Source: Bacillus sp. V5-8f
Lineage (GTDB): Bacteria; Bacillota; Bacilli; Bacillales; DSM-1321
Direction of reading: 5' to 3'
DNA: 64,000 bases
NCBI RefSeq assembly: GCF_002863565.1
Contig: NZ_PGUW01000007.1
Location: 1 to 64,000, forward strand
This document shows positions 52,459-61,981 of the stretch, piece after piece. The position numbers and the translations under genes were made by a program. Under the pieces are notes generated by a model. That model saw only the letters and a program-made list of their open reading frames with translations. It was not told the origin of the DNA and did not search any database. Positions within the stretch are counted from its first letter, which is position 1. Every line of letters begins with the position of its first letter.

Positions 52459-53286
52459 ATGTTCTTTCAATTATTCAAAAAGAATAAGACATCAACTAAT
52501 GAAGGCACTAAAGAAGTGAAAACTTCAGTTTCAAGTAAAGCTCAACGTGAGAAGGTAGCAGTAAGAAAAGGGGAATTAGGAGAATACAAGATAGATATTC
52601 AATTGGATCAATTGCCAAAAGAGTTCAGGCACTTATCGGATATAATGGTGCGTAACCCGAAATCCGTATCAGGATATTCTCAGATTGATCATATCGTTAT
52701 TACTCCATATGGCATCTTTGTTATCGAAACTAAAAATTATCAGGGTACTATTTACGGAGCAAAGAATCGGAAAGAGTGGTCAGTGAACGGTAAGTTTAAA
52801 ATGATGAATCCGTTTATGCAAAATCATGGCCATATCAAATCGTTGTTGAGCTTGGTCGATGGTAAATTTAGCGACCATTTCGTATCAATCGTATCCTTTA
52901 CGAAAAGATGTACCTTTAAAGTGGATTTAGAAATGAGGAAGATTTCATCCAATGAGTTGATTGTTTACGATGTGGAGTTATCCGATTTCCTTCACAGAAA
53001 GGTTTCTGTTGTTAAATTACAAAATATTACTCCACTCATTACTGAACAAGAAATTGAAAGCATCTTTGCGATAATCCAAAAGGCTAACATAACAGATCCT
53101 GAACTAAGGGAAACACATACTGTAGCCATTCAAAACAATAAAGAACATCAGCATAACAGTAACCAAAGCAGCCCCAAGTGTGCTACCTGTAATCAACCTG
53201 TGTCTGAGAAGGTTGCTGCTTTTTGTCTTTCTAATAAGAAGTTTCAGGGTAAGGTCTATTGCTTTAATCACCAAAAGACAATTTAG
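52459..53286 (+). CDS. NERD-domain protein with C-terminal zinc-finger-like end
   Basis: This 275-aa protein has a nuclease-related (NERD) domain at about 35-160: GELGEYKIDIQLDQLP, then the active-site-like GYSQIDHIVITPYGIFVIET with D and E-x-K (ETKNYQG). The C-terminus CATCNQ and CFNH may bind zinc. NERD proteins are frequent in Bacillus accessory DNA and are presumed nucleases. GAGAAGGAG precedes the ATG by about 12 nt. Confidence 0.8.
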   Translation: MFFQLFKKNKTSTNEGTKEVKTSVSSKAQREKVAVRKGELGEYKIDIQLDQLPKEFRHLSDIMVRNPKSVSGYSQIDHIVITPYGIFVIETKNYQGTIYGAKNRKEWSVNGKFKMMNPFMQNHGHIKSLLSLVDGKFSDHFVSIVSFTKRCTFKVDLEMRKISSNELIVYDVELSDFLHRKVSVVKLQNITPLITEQEIESIFAIIQKANITDPELRETHTVAIQNNKEHQHNSNQSSPKCATCNQPVSEKVAAFCLSNKKFQGKVYCFNHQKTI

Positions 53287-53539
53287 TTGGCGTGAAGTGA
53301 TCGAACAGGCAATATTTTGGTAATACATACTTATAAACTGAAACAAAAAAAACGGATCATCACATCAAAATAATGCTCCTTTCTGCTTTTTGGAATTTGC
53401 TCTGTTATTCTTGATTGTTGATTTATTTAAAAGGTTCTGTTAAGTCTCTATGTGGAAATTAGACTTGCTCTATCAAAAAGGATGGTTTGATAAATGACAC
53501 TAAAGCGAATGAAAAAAGCAATCCTCTTAAATGGGTTAA

Positions 53540-54242
53540 AATGATGGCAAAGAAACTTAAAGCAAACTGGAACGTGATGTATTTGGCATATTGGGACCCA
53601 CGAGGACCTGCGTTTACGAAAGTATTTGCGATTTGCGTTGGTGATTAAATGGTAATATATTGAGGAAAAATCTTATAGATAAAAGTTAAAATCTATTACC
53701 GTTTTATGGAATGTACGGAAACACATAAAATCATACATTGATATCCTTTTCCAATCAGGTTAAGGATGTTCAACAATTCGCAGTAAGCAGGAATTAGAGG
53801 ACATAAATGGGCTTTACTCCGTCTAAAAAATCACCAAATCACTAAGCTTAAATCTCAGAAGGAGAAAATACTCAAGGTCAAAGAAGGAAAAACTCAAAAG
53901 AGGACAGAAATTTATATTGGTAATTTTTTTACAGAAGTATACGAATATGCTTTGGAATTAATTCATGAGTTTTTATTTCCTTCTAGAAAAGGCAAGGATC
54001 CCATTACTCCAACTCAGGCATATAGACAGTTAAATAAAGCTGCCGAATTTGCCGGTGTAAATAGTGTAGGAAATCACACTCTAAGAAAGACGTTTGATTA
54101 TTGGTTCTATAAAGCAACAAAAGATATCGCGATGCTTCAAGGTATCTTAAACCACTCACATCCTTCTATTCCTTTAAGGTACATAGGAATTACAGAAGAA
54201 GAAACGAATAATGTACTAAAAAGATTTAGTGTTTTTAATTGA
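53540..54242 (+). pseudogene. Broken tyrosine integrase
   Basis: Pieces in different frames resemble a phage-type integrase. IGTHEDLRLRKYLRFALVIK near 53597-53650 corresponds to the first arginine region. An open frame from about 53860 to 54242 gives TQAYRQLNKAAEFAGV, HTLRKTFDYW with His and Arg, and LNHSHPSIPLRYIGI with His and the final Tyr. The N-terminal domain and the join are lost. Not functional. Confidence 0.65.
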
Positions 54243-54266
54243 GAGATCTTGATGGAGGGAAGGTTA

Positions 54267-54494
54267 ATGGACTATCTGAAAAACGGTGTAAGCTTTAATT
54301 TTAAAGCCATTAAAAAGGAAGACCCTGAACTTTGGGAAAAGTATAAGGGGTACTTTAAAGATATTCCCATTGAGGATGAAGAAAAAGTTTACATGAATTA
54401 TCTTAGTGATAAAGTCGATGGAAGAATATTATTTAATTTTTTAACTGAATGCTTACCAGAGGATATGAGACTGCCTTTAAAGGATATAGATTGA
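54267..54494 (+). CDS. Small hypothetical protein (75 aa)
   Basis: GAGGGAAGG precedes the ATG at 54267. The acidic protein contains FNFKAIKKEDPELWEKYKG and EDEEKVYMNYLSDKVDGRIL. No family is recognised. A terminator at 54548 follows. Confidence 0.55.
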   Translation: MDYLKNGVSFNFKAIKKEDPELWEKYKGYFKDIPIEDEEKVYMNYLSDKVDGRILFNFLTECLPEDMRLPLKDID

Positions 54495-54547
54495 GTATAT
54501 ATAGTTGCAAGTAGAACAATTTCATTACCGTATCGTTAGTTGGAGTG

Positions 54548-54581
54548 AGTGGTTAGATTATAATAATCTAGCTACTTTTTT
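54548..54581 (+). terminator. Terminator after the 75-aa gene
   Basis: AGTGGTTAGATTA-TAA-TAATCTAGCTACT then TTTTT. Confidence 0.75.
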
Positions 54582-54641
54582 GTATTCTTAGAATAAAAAA
54601 GGGAAATACTATTCACGATTAACTATGAAGGAGATCGTGGA

Positions 54642-55967
54642 TTGAAGACCAGAAAAATTAAAAATCTCAAATCATTTTTTGATGGATCATCATTTCCCCA
54701 ACGAGCTATTTATTATTATCTACTCCAATTTTTCAAAGATAATTCCTTAATAGAAATTAAATATAGGGACAAAACGTTTGGTAAGGAATTTGATGTAACA
54801 CTTACCATAGGTGTTTCAAAAAAGGTTCTTGTTATAGAATATGATGGTGCTTGGTGGCACCAAGACCTTGAAAAAGATCTTCGAAAGAATGCGTATGCCG
54901 TTAATGAAAAGGTGAATATGTTAAGAATTAGAGAGAAAAATTGTCCGGAAATGATTGATCCTAGTATTGATTTAATACAAAGAACAAGGGTTAAATCATT
55001 GAGAGAATTGAATTTACGAATTTCCCAAGCAATTAACTGGGTTTTAAAGAAGGTTCTGCAAGAGTCTATTTTAGATGCTCAAGAAATACGGAAACTTATT
55101 TTAATGAAACAAGAAATTGAACCTAATCAAATGATCAATACTATAAGAGATCGCCATATTATTGATACGATCGTTCCCCAAAAAAACAAAGAGGAAAGAC
55201 TTAAAGCAGTTGAAGATATGAAAAGGGATTTAATTAATTTGGCTAAAGCAAATATAGATAACTTTACAACAACAAGGCAGTGGGATAAGTTTGCCGAAAT
55301 AAGAAAAACATATAAATCTCATTATTATGTTCATTATTTCAATACTTGGAAAGAAGCGCTAGAGCATGTAGGACAAAATCCGGCATGGGAGTTAAAGAAG
55401 CAAGTTGCAATCAAACAAGGGCTAGAAACCATAGATCATGTTATCAGTTATTCTTCGTATAAATCATATCTTCAAACGATTGATATGGATAGATATATTT
55501 CAGCAACTGCGATAGTAAATATATTTGGTACATGGAATGAGTTCAAGAAAGAACTTGGTATATCTACATATGAAAAATCAAAAACGTATTCAGAGCAAGA
55601 ATTAGTCCAAATTGCTATGGAAAACAAAGTATTATTTAAGAATAGTTCAAAATATGATCAATTTGCTCGAAAAAATGGATTACCAAGCCAGCATGTTTAT
55701 ATTAGAAACTTTGGATCAATGGATGCTGCTAAGGAGAAGGTCGGTATTCCAATTGTTGAAAGAAATACAAGGGTGAATTGGCCGTACGAGGAACTGATAA
55801 ATATAGCTAAAAAATATTCACAACATTATACAACAATGGACAAGTGGTTATCATTTGGTAAACTGGTTAATGAAGAAGAAGGAAAAATTGTGATACCACA
55901 CCCAACTATTTACCAAAAGCGGTTTAGTGGTTGGGATAATTCAAAGGAAATAATATTCTCGACTTAG
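54642..55967 (+). CDS. Vsr-like endonuclease with tandem DNA-binding repeats
   Basis: This 441-aa protein starts with a very-short-patch-repair-type nuclease domain: EFDVTLTIGVSKKVLVIEYD, then GAWWHQ, a D-x-x-K pair in KDLRKNAY and MLRIREKNCP. From about 205 there are three or four repeats of 55-75 residues, of which NLAKANIDNFTTTRQWDKFA, QIAMENKVLFKNSSKYDQFA and NIAKKYSQHYTTMDKWLSFG are the starts. They resemble homing-endonuclease-associated repeats, thought to bind DNA. TTG at 54642 follows AAGGAGAT. No methylase partner is adjacent, so it is not a simple Vsr. Confidence 0.7.
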   Translation: MKTRKIKNLKSFFDGSSFPQRAIYYYLLQFFKDNSLIEIKYRDKTFGKEFDVTLTIGVSKKVLVIEYDGAWWHQDLEKDLRKNAYAVNEKVNMLRIREKNCPEMIDPSIDLIQRTRVKSLRELNLRISQAINWVLKKVLQESILDAQEIRKLILMKQEIEPNQMINTIRDRHIIDTIVPQKNKEERLKAVEDMKRDLINLAKANIDNFTTTRQWDKFAEIRKTYKSHYYVHYFNTWKEALEHVGQNPAWELKKQVAIKQGLETIDHVISYSSYKSYLQTIDMDRYISATAIVNIFGTWNEFKKELGISTYEKSKTYSEQELVQIAMENKVLFKNSSKYDQFARKNGLPSQHVYIRNFGSMDAAKEKVGIPIVERNTRVNWPYEELINIAKKYSQHYTTMDKWLSFGKLVNEEEGKIVIPHPTIYQKRFSGWDNSKEIIFST

Positions 55968-56165
55968 TGGAAGGAGTAGGAGGCATCTTGTGTTGAACGA
56001 AAAGAGGCTGCCTTCTTTCCTTTTGATTCGACATCTGTAGTACTTCCTAATTACTATAAATATACTGGAATAAAACCTAGTAAAAGATTTAAGGAGATGC
56101 ACGACGAAGTATAATAAAATTAATAATACACCAATCTAACGACACTATAATTGAGAAACAAAAAT

Positions 56166-56201
56166 AAAAACACTCAGATTATCAGGCTCTGAGTGTTTTT
56201 G
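56166..56201. terminator. Bidirectional terminator
   Basis: AAAAACACTCAGA-TTATCAGGC-TCTGAGTGTTTTT, between the nuclease gene and the convergent GGDEF remnant. The 190 bp before it hold no gene. Confidence 0.8.
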
Positions 56202-56227
56202 GCACCGTGGTTAATAAGATCGCTAAT

Positions 56228-57085
56228 TTAAATTTTTATTCCTCCTGAATTTTTTTCCGTATACATTTTCTGGTCAGCTTCGTTAAATAATTCGTCCATC
56301 ATTCCAATCGAGGAATCACGGTATGCATATCCTTTAGACAATTTAATTTTTATATCCTTACTGTCTTTATTAAATTGCGAAAAGTCTTCTGAGATTTATT
56401 AAAAAGGTTCATAACATCAACGTTACTTACATTTGTCATCAAAATAGCAAATTCATCTCCACCAATTCTCGTCACAATTACATGTTCGGAGGATAGCGGT
56501 TTAATAGTTTAGCGGTTTCTATTATTAACAAGTCACCTCTTTCATGACCAAAATTATCATTATTATATTTAAGTTCATCTAAGTCACATAAAATAATACC
56601 AATCGGTACGTCGATACACCGGTTATATTTATCCTTATTTTGTTCAAAATATTCTCGATTGAAGATATCTGTTAACGCATCATGTGAAATCTGATATTCT
56701 AACTTTTTCTGTCAGGTTACCTTTTCACTAATATTTCTCATAATCCCTTCAATAGCTACGAACACGCCATCTCGATAGACGGGGGTAGAATATTCTTCAA
56801 ACCAGACAGTATTCCCCCTCGAATACAACAGGCGTTGAAGAATAGGTTTATTGTAATCTGCAACACCAAAAGTTTTTATATAGAATTTCTAAGTCTTCTG
56901 GATGAACTTTTTCTAAAATAGTACGGGCATCACCATAGCATTTTTTTACCCAACCTTTTCCCATGATTGTATCAAGGGAAGGACTGAGGTATATGAACTT
57001 TTTCTCTGGTATTAACTGATAGTGGTAAATAATGTCTTTAGAACTTTCTACTAAATCGCAGCTTATTTAAAATGTGATGAAGAGA
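56228..57085 (-). pseudogene. Decayed PAS-GGDEF diguanylate cyclase
   Basis: On the minus strand a PAS-like part (about 57000-56720) and a GGDEF domain containing IVTRIGGDEFAILMTN (about 56430-56480) can be followed through several frameshifts. The end reads KGYAYRDSSIGMMDELFNE and YTEKNSGGIKI. No intact frame exceeds 65 codons. It is a relic, unrelated to the intact cyclase at 2891. Confidence 0.75.
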
Positions 57086-57140
57086 GATCCTGTAGAATTT
57101 AGCTTGCCAAAAACAGGTATATAGAAATTGGGATTGAGCT

Positions 57141-57175
57141 AAAAGACTGTTAGTTTGAACTAGCAGTCTTTTTTT
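57141..57175. terminator. Terminator hairpin
   Basis: AAAGACTGTTAGTT-TGA-ACTAGCAGTCTTTTTTT, with one mismatch. Confidence 0.7.
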
Positions 57176-57345
57176 AAAAAGGTGGAATATGATAATGCTA
57201 CGTGAAATGTAGGAATTAAATCTAAACATAATTATACTGGACTTTTTTATTGCATATAATTGAATTAAATATGTTACAATATATCGCTGTTTTATTTACT
57301 ACTTTTAAAAATGTCACGTTTGGGGAATAATGTAGTTTAAATTCG

Positions 57346-57374
57346 TTACACTTTATCGTGTTCGATGATATAAT
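57346..57374 (+). promoter_or_regulatory. Promoter of the AbiE pair
   Basis: TTACAC, 17-nt spacer, TATAAT, 20 nt before the start. ACAC-TTTATC-GTGT overlaps the -35 and spacer and may be an autoregulatory site, as is known for AbiE antitoxins. Confidence 0.75.
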
Positions 57375-57394
57375 AAAGTTAGGAGGGATATAAG

Positions 57395-58030
57395 GTGAAT
57401 AAGGTTTACGAGGTCATTATAAATGAATTTGGGTATGATGAACCTGTATTTACTAAAGATTTAAAAAATCGAGTAGATATGTCCGATGAAGCGTTACGCC
57501 AAAATTTGAAACGATTAGCTGATAAAGGAATTTTAATTAAGGTGAAACAAGGTATTTATTATGTACCAAGAGCCAACAGTGTTTTAAAGAAGCCGCGTGT
57601 AAATATTGATAAAGTTGTAACAAGAAGGTATATTAGACCAAACTCTAAAGATGTAATAGGCTATACTGCTGGGATTAATTTTGCAAATCAACTTGGCATA
57701 ACATCTCAAACGGCTAGTGTCACAACGATTGTTACTAATGAGACTAAAAGACCTGAACGTGAAGTAACATTTGGTAAAAAAGTTGTTAAGCTAAAAAAGC
57801 CGAAAACTCGCATTACTGAGAGAAACTATAAACTCTTACAAATATTAGATTTATTGAATGAATATGATCGTTTAAGTGAGATTCCTTTAATCAATGCTGT
57901 TAATCTAATTAAGAAGTATCTAGTTGATGTTAATATAACTAAACAAGAATTTAACGAATATATAAGTAGCTATCCACAAAAAACAATGGTACGTGTACTA
58001 GAAACGGAGCTATATAGTGAATTTGCATAA
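57395..58030 (+). CDS. AbiEi-type antitoxin/repressor
   Basis: This 211-aa protein has an N-terminal winged helix (MSDEALRQNLKRLADKGILI and KVKQGIYYVP) and the alpha-beta C-terminal part usual in AbiEi and DUF6088 antitoxins. It should repress its own promoter and block the downstream nucleotidyltransferase. GGAGGGATATAAG precedes the GTG at 57395. It overlaps the toxin gene by 14 nt. Confidence 0.8.
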   Translation: MNKVYEVIINEFGYDEPVFTKDLKNRVDMSDEALRQNLKRLADKGILIKVKQGIYYVPRANSVLKKPRVNIDKVVTRRYIRPNSKDVIGYTAGINFANQLGITSQTASVTTIVTNETKRPEREVTFGKKVVKLKKPKTRITERNYKLLQILDLLNEYDRLSEIPLINAVNLIKKYLVDVNITKQEFNEYISSYPQKTMVRVLETELYSEFA

Positions 58031-58991
58031 TAATAAAGATGTATTTCAAGAAATAGTTGAAGCAGCGTCCTCTGAATTCAACTTACAACCGTTCCAAGTT
58101 GAAAAAGATTATTATGTTTCATTATTTTTAAAGAACTTACAAGAGGTTGCATCTAATATCATATTTAAAGGTGGAACCTCTCTTTCTAAATGCTATAACG
58201 TGATTGATCGCTTTTCAGAAGATATTGATTTAACAATTTACTTTGAAGAAGATAAGTTGACCACTGGGGCTTTAAGGAAAAGCCAAGAACCATTGATTGC
58301 AGCGATTAAAGATACAATCGTAAAGTTAGACTTTAGTTTCTTAAATGACGAACAAACAGAACCTGTATATTCTAAAAGGAGTTTTAATAAATATAAGGCT
58401 GGGTACAATCGAATCTATCAAGGTGAGGGTGAAATACACATGCTTGATCATATTCTTGTCGAAACAACCCTTACATATAAACCCTATCCTTGCGAGAAAA
58501 AACTTGTCAGTAATTACATAACAAAGTTCCTAGAAAAAGAACAGCCAGAATTGATTAAAGAATTTGACTTGCAGCCTTTTTATATGAATATTCAATCTAT
58601 TGATAGAACTTTCGTGGACAAGTTATTTGCTTTATGTGACTACCATCATGATAAGGACTATGATCGAAAGTCACGGCATATTTACGATATACATAAGATT
58701 TATCAAAGTGGTCTTTTAAACGAAGAAGAATTATCTTCTCTTGTTGGCAAAATTATTGAAACACGAAGAGCTGGACATAAAACGCATTCTTGTCAAACTG
58801 GCTATAAGCCTATAGAAGCGCTGGAGGATATTATTAACAGTGCGGTTTTTGAATTTGATTATAAAACAAACACAAGAGAGTTCTTGTCGAAGTATGTGGA
58901 TTATGAGACTGCTATTGTTTCATTACAAGAGATATTAACAAAAGGTTGGATTCCAGAGGAGATTCCAGAATCTCCAAATATCCTCGTTTAA
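58017..58991 (+). CDS. abiEii: AbiEii-type nucleotidyltransferase toxin
   Basis: This 324-aa protein has the DNA polymerase beta-like nucleotidyltransferase signature IFKGGTSLSKCYNVIDRFSE (near 50-69) followed by D-x-D in EDIDLTIYF. AbiEii toxins block growth, reportedly by modifying tRNA, and abort phage infection. GTG at 58017 overlaps the antitoxin gene. It is the last intact defence gene before the right end of the island. Confidence 0.85.
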   Translation: MNLHNNKDVFQEIVEAASSEFNLQPFQVEKDYYVSLFLKNLQEVASNIIFKGGTSLSKCYNVIDRFSEDIDLTIYFEEDKLTTGALRKSQEPLIAAIKDTIVKLDFSFLNDEQTEPVYSKRSFNKYKAGYNRIYQGEGEIHMLDHILVETTLTYKPYPCEKKLVSNYITKFLEKEQPELIKEFDLQPFYMNIQSIDRTFVDKLFALCDYHHDKDYDRKSRHIYDIHKIYQSGLLNEEELSSLVGKIIETRRAGHKTHSCQTGYKPIEALEDIINSAVFEFDYKTNTREFLSKYVDYETAIVSLQEILTKGWIPEEIPESPNILV

Positions 58992-59270
58992 AATAAAATA
59001 CATAGAATAATGTTTTTAAAGTTTACTAATAAAAAAGATATAGTTAAGACTGAACTAATCAAATTTTGTATTAGGTCAGTTTTTTATTATAAAAGATTTA
59101 TCTCTCAAGTTCCTAACGTGCCTGTTAGGTCTTTTTTTGTGTAAACTCTCTTTAAAGTTACTTGTTTTAATTTATCTTTATTTTAACAAGTCTAATGAGA
59201 TTAATCATAATTTTTACTTAGGGGAAAGGTAAGTCATATCAGAGCTTAGCAGTATAGGGGGAAAAATCAC

Positions 59271-60226
59271 ATGGATAAAAGGATTGTTGATTAAGTGTAA
59301 GTGCGATTAACGTTGATGGCGTTGCGGCAGCTAAATATAATGTTCCTGCAAACTCTTCTTTCGCGGTTAAATTCTCTGGCGAAGTTGATAAAACCACTGT
59401 TACTACTGGTACAGTATCTTTAACTAAGAATGACGTTAAACAATTAGCGACAGTTTCTTACGATGTTACTAAGAAAGTAGCTACAGTGAAGCTAAATTCT
59501 GGTCTTTTTGAAGCTGGCAAAGACTATGTTTTAACAGAACGCTGAAGAAACAGCTGTTACCAAATCAACAACAACATTTACTGTTGCTAATAATCCTATC
59601 GTTGTGCTGCCAAGTATACAGACAGTATAAATGGTACTACTGATGTAAATGGTGCTGTTGTAGATAGTTCAACAGAATCGATTGTTTCTACATTTAACAA
59701 AGATATCGATGTGAACACAATTAATACATCGAATGTTAAATTATTCGATGATACTGACAGTAAGTATGTACCTGTTACATTATCATCTGTGACAGTTAGT
59801 GAATTCACTGTAGGAACACCAACTTTGGTTGCTAATCATGAATTCCGTTTAGAGCTAGGAACTGAGATTAACGAGATTGCTGACTTGGCAGGTAACAAAT
59901 TTACTGCCACGTTTGCTAAATTCTTCTACGGACTTACTCCGGTTACTGTGACGTTCTCTCCTGCAAACGGTGGTACTAATGTATATCCTAAAATCACTGC
60001 TTCTGGTGGGAAACTTTGCATTTAAATTCGAAGTTCAATTTAGTGCAAATGTAGATGCTTCAAAAATTATTGGTGAAACGGTAAAATTAAAAGAAAAAGC
60101 TACTGGTAACGTAGTTGTGCTACAGTTACTTATGAAACTGGTTCACGTTATGTAATTGTTACATCCAAAGCTGATCTAGCAGAAAACAAAGCTTACGAAG
60201 TTGTATTTGAAGAATTAATGGAGTAA
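59271..60226 (+). pseudogene. Decayed Ig-like surface protein
   Basis: Several frames of about 60-100 codons, joined by at least three frameshifts, encode Ser/Thr/Val-rich beta repeats: FAVKFSGEVDKTTVTTGTVS, then SLLNV-type and VTFSPANGGTNVYPKITASG. They resemble SbsA/Big_5 Ig-like domains of S-layer or cell-wall proteins. There is no signal peptide or anchor. This is a fragment of a larger surface protein gene, now non-functional. The 280 bp between abiEii and this remnant hold no gene. Confidence 0.7.
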
Positions 60227-60280
60227 CCACTAAATTTAGAAGGGGGCTAACATATATCACATTATGTGTATAGGGTTAAC

Positions 60281-60299
60281 AAGTCAATCAGTATAATCG
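60281..60299 (+). repeat. Putative attR of the island
   Basis: AAGTCAATCAGTATAATCG is where homology to yhbH resumes, in the correct frame ([16 protein letters not shown]). Twenty nt upstream is CACAT-T-ATGTG, a possible integrase-side inverted repeat. Confidence 0.7.
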
Positions 60300-60435
60300 A
60301 CATTCCACACTCATGAGCGCCTATAAAAACATCACCAATGAGAAATTCCGTTACTATATCTTAAAGCAAAAAGCTGATGTATTCCATGCAATGAAAAGCT
60401 TTTTTAAAAATGAGGAGAAAAAGCAATATGCCTGA
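60281..60435 (+). pseudogene. yhbH: Stranded original 3' end of yhbH
   Basis: About 51 codons encode [19 protein letters not shown] and [18 protein letters not shown], ending KKQYA and TGA. It has the same reading as the tail of the complete gene at 13760-13931 ([20 protein letters not shown]) but is diverged in DNA. It has no start and is not expressed as a protein. It proves insertion of the intervening 46.5 kb. Confidence 0.88.
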
Positions 60436-60441
60436 AATTAC

Positions 60442-60474
60442 CCCGACAGGACCTATACCTGTCGGGAATTTTTA
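60442..60474 (+). terminator. Original yhbH terminator
   Basis: CCCGACAGG-ACCTATA-CCTGTCGGG then AATTTTT. Confidence 0.8.
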
Positions 60475-60605
60475 CGTAACTATATTTTGTACTTTAATCC
60501 TATTTGTATTTGTTAGTAATAATTATAACCTAAAGAAACAGACCGATAATACTCGGCCTGTTTTGAATTAAGTATTCATTCCGGACAAATTAGTTGGCAT
60601 AAAAA

Positions 60606-60926
60606 TTAAGTTCGTACAGATACAGATTCTATTTCTGGTTTTTTTTCTGATACTGGTATATCCTCATTTGTCTGCGGAAAACCATTTGCTACCCACTCAG
60701 ATCTTAAAGTGGAATCATATTGCGTAAGCCCTCTTTCTGCGGGATCTTTTTCCGCATCTACACTTTCTTTGTGGTCCAGTTTTACGGTATTCCTCATATC
60801 GGTATCTGCCAGCACACTAAATGACTGTTTCTGTCTTGTTTTATAACCTGAAATCGCTAATGCGGTACCGCCGACGGAAAGTAGGGAGCCCAATATAAGT
60901 CTCATTGTGGATTTGTTCATGTTCAT
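60606..60926 (-). CDS. Small membrane-anchored protein (106 aa)
   Basis: One N-terminal hydrophobic helix (MRLILGSLLSVGGTALAIS) is followed by a hydrophilic tail rich in Glu and Lys (KLDHKESVDAEKDPAERG). GGAGGG stands 8 nt before the ATG. No family is recognised. Typical of small Bacillus proteins anchored in the membrane. Confidence 0.6.
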   Translation of the reverse strand: MNMNKSTMRLILGSLLSVGGTALAISGYKTRQKQSFSVLADTDMRNTVKLDHKESVDAEKDPAERGLTQYDSTLRSEWVANGFPQTNEDIPVSEKKPEIESVSVRT

Positions 60927-61292
60927 AGCCTTATCCCTCCGTTTAATTTTTATCGATCATCATTCTAATACCCGTTTTTTCCTTTTTAAAAGCTTCTTAT
61001 TTTATTTTGCTAAACCTAAAACGTTTCTAAAAGGAAAACAAGTATTGAGTTACTGAAGTGTAAGGTTATTTTCGTTGAAGAAAAAAATTTTTGCATATAT
61101 TGAATTTCCGGAAACCACAGTGTAATTGAAGAGAAACAGGAGAGTAACTGTACCCGATAATTTAGACTAATAACCTTTGGGGTGCATTTTTATAAATCAT
61201 ATAGCAGTACAATTTTGAATATGCTTATGATGGAAGGCTTGGACCCCATCAATGGATATTACACTGGATTTTTACTAGATAGGAAGGGTTAT
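60927..61292. other. Intergenic region
   Basis: AT-rich, with divergent promoters expected for the flanking genes. No clear gene or RNA is seen. Confidence 0.4.
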
Positions 61293-61904
61293 ATGTGGAG
61301 ATTTTGGAGGAAATGTAGTCTGGTGATGGCCGGGGGGAGCATTCAGGGATTCGGGATGGGGATGTTTTTATTTCCCCATGCCGTCCCTTCAGGCGGAGCA
61401 GGTGGCCTCGCTGTTCTACTGAACCATTTTTTTTATATAAATATCGGACTTGCCCTATGGCTTGTGAACTTTTCAATGCTGATGCTCGCGATGAAGTATC
61501 TCGGGAACCGGGCGACTTTGTGGACAATGATGTCCATGACCGTTACTTCTTTCGCTATATTTGCCTTTCAAGCAACGTTTCTTATCCCTAAAGGAAACGT
61601 TTGGGTTGACTTATTCCTTGGCTCCGTATTTTTGGGTGCCGGTGTGGGCCTTTTGCTCAGGGAAGGCGTCTCCAATGGGGGAGTAGGAGTAATTGCCTTG
61701 ATTATCTCTAATACAAGAAGTATTTTACCTGGTAAACCGCTTTTTTTCATAAATGGTTGTATCTTTATCCTGACAGCTTCCATTATAAAATGGGAAATCA
61801 TCGTTCAAGCTGTTATCAGCCAATGGATATCCACGATCATTGTCGATTTCATTTGTAAAGTTGGCTTCTATCAAAGCTACTCCATTGGTTGGAGGAAAAA
61901 ATAA
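61293..61904 (+). CDS. YitT-family membrane protein
   Basis: The ATG at 61293 with AGGAAGGG upstream gives 203 aa; the longer frame from 61182 has no site. Five to six membrane helices carry YitT-type Gly-rich motifs: GFGMGMFLFPHAVPSGGAGG and LREGVSNGGVGVIALII. The usual C-terminal soluble domain (DUF2179) is absent. The family's transport role is not settled. Confidence 0.78.
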   Translation: MWRFWRKCSLVMAGGSIQGFGMGMFLFPHAVPSGGAGGLAVLLNHFFYINIGLALWLVNFSMLMLAMKYLGNRATLWTMMSMTVTSFAIFAFQATFLIPKGNVWVDLFLGSVFLGAGVGLLLREGVSNGGVGVIALIISNTRSILPGKPLFFINGCIFILTASIIKWEIIVQAVISQWISTIIVDFICKVGFYQSYSIGWRKK

Positions 61905-61981
61905 CGGGTGAAATTACCGCTTTTGAAATATCCCTGTACTTAGTGTCATTCACCAAGAGGGAATGCTCGATTAACAATCTT

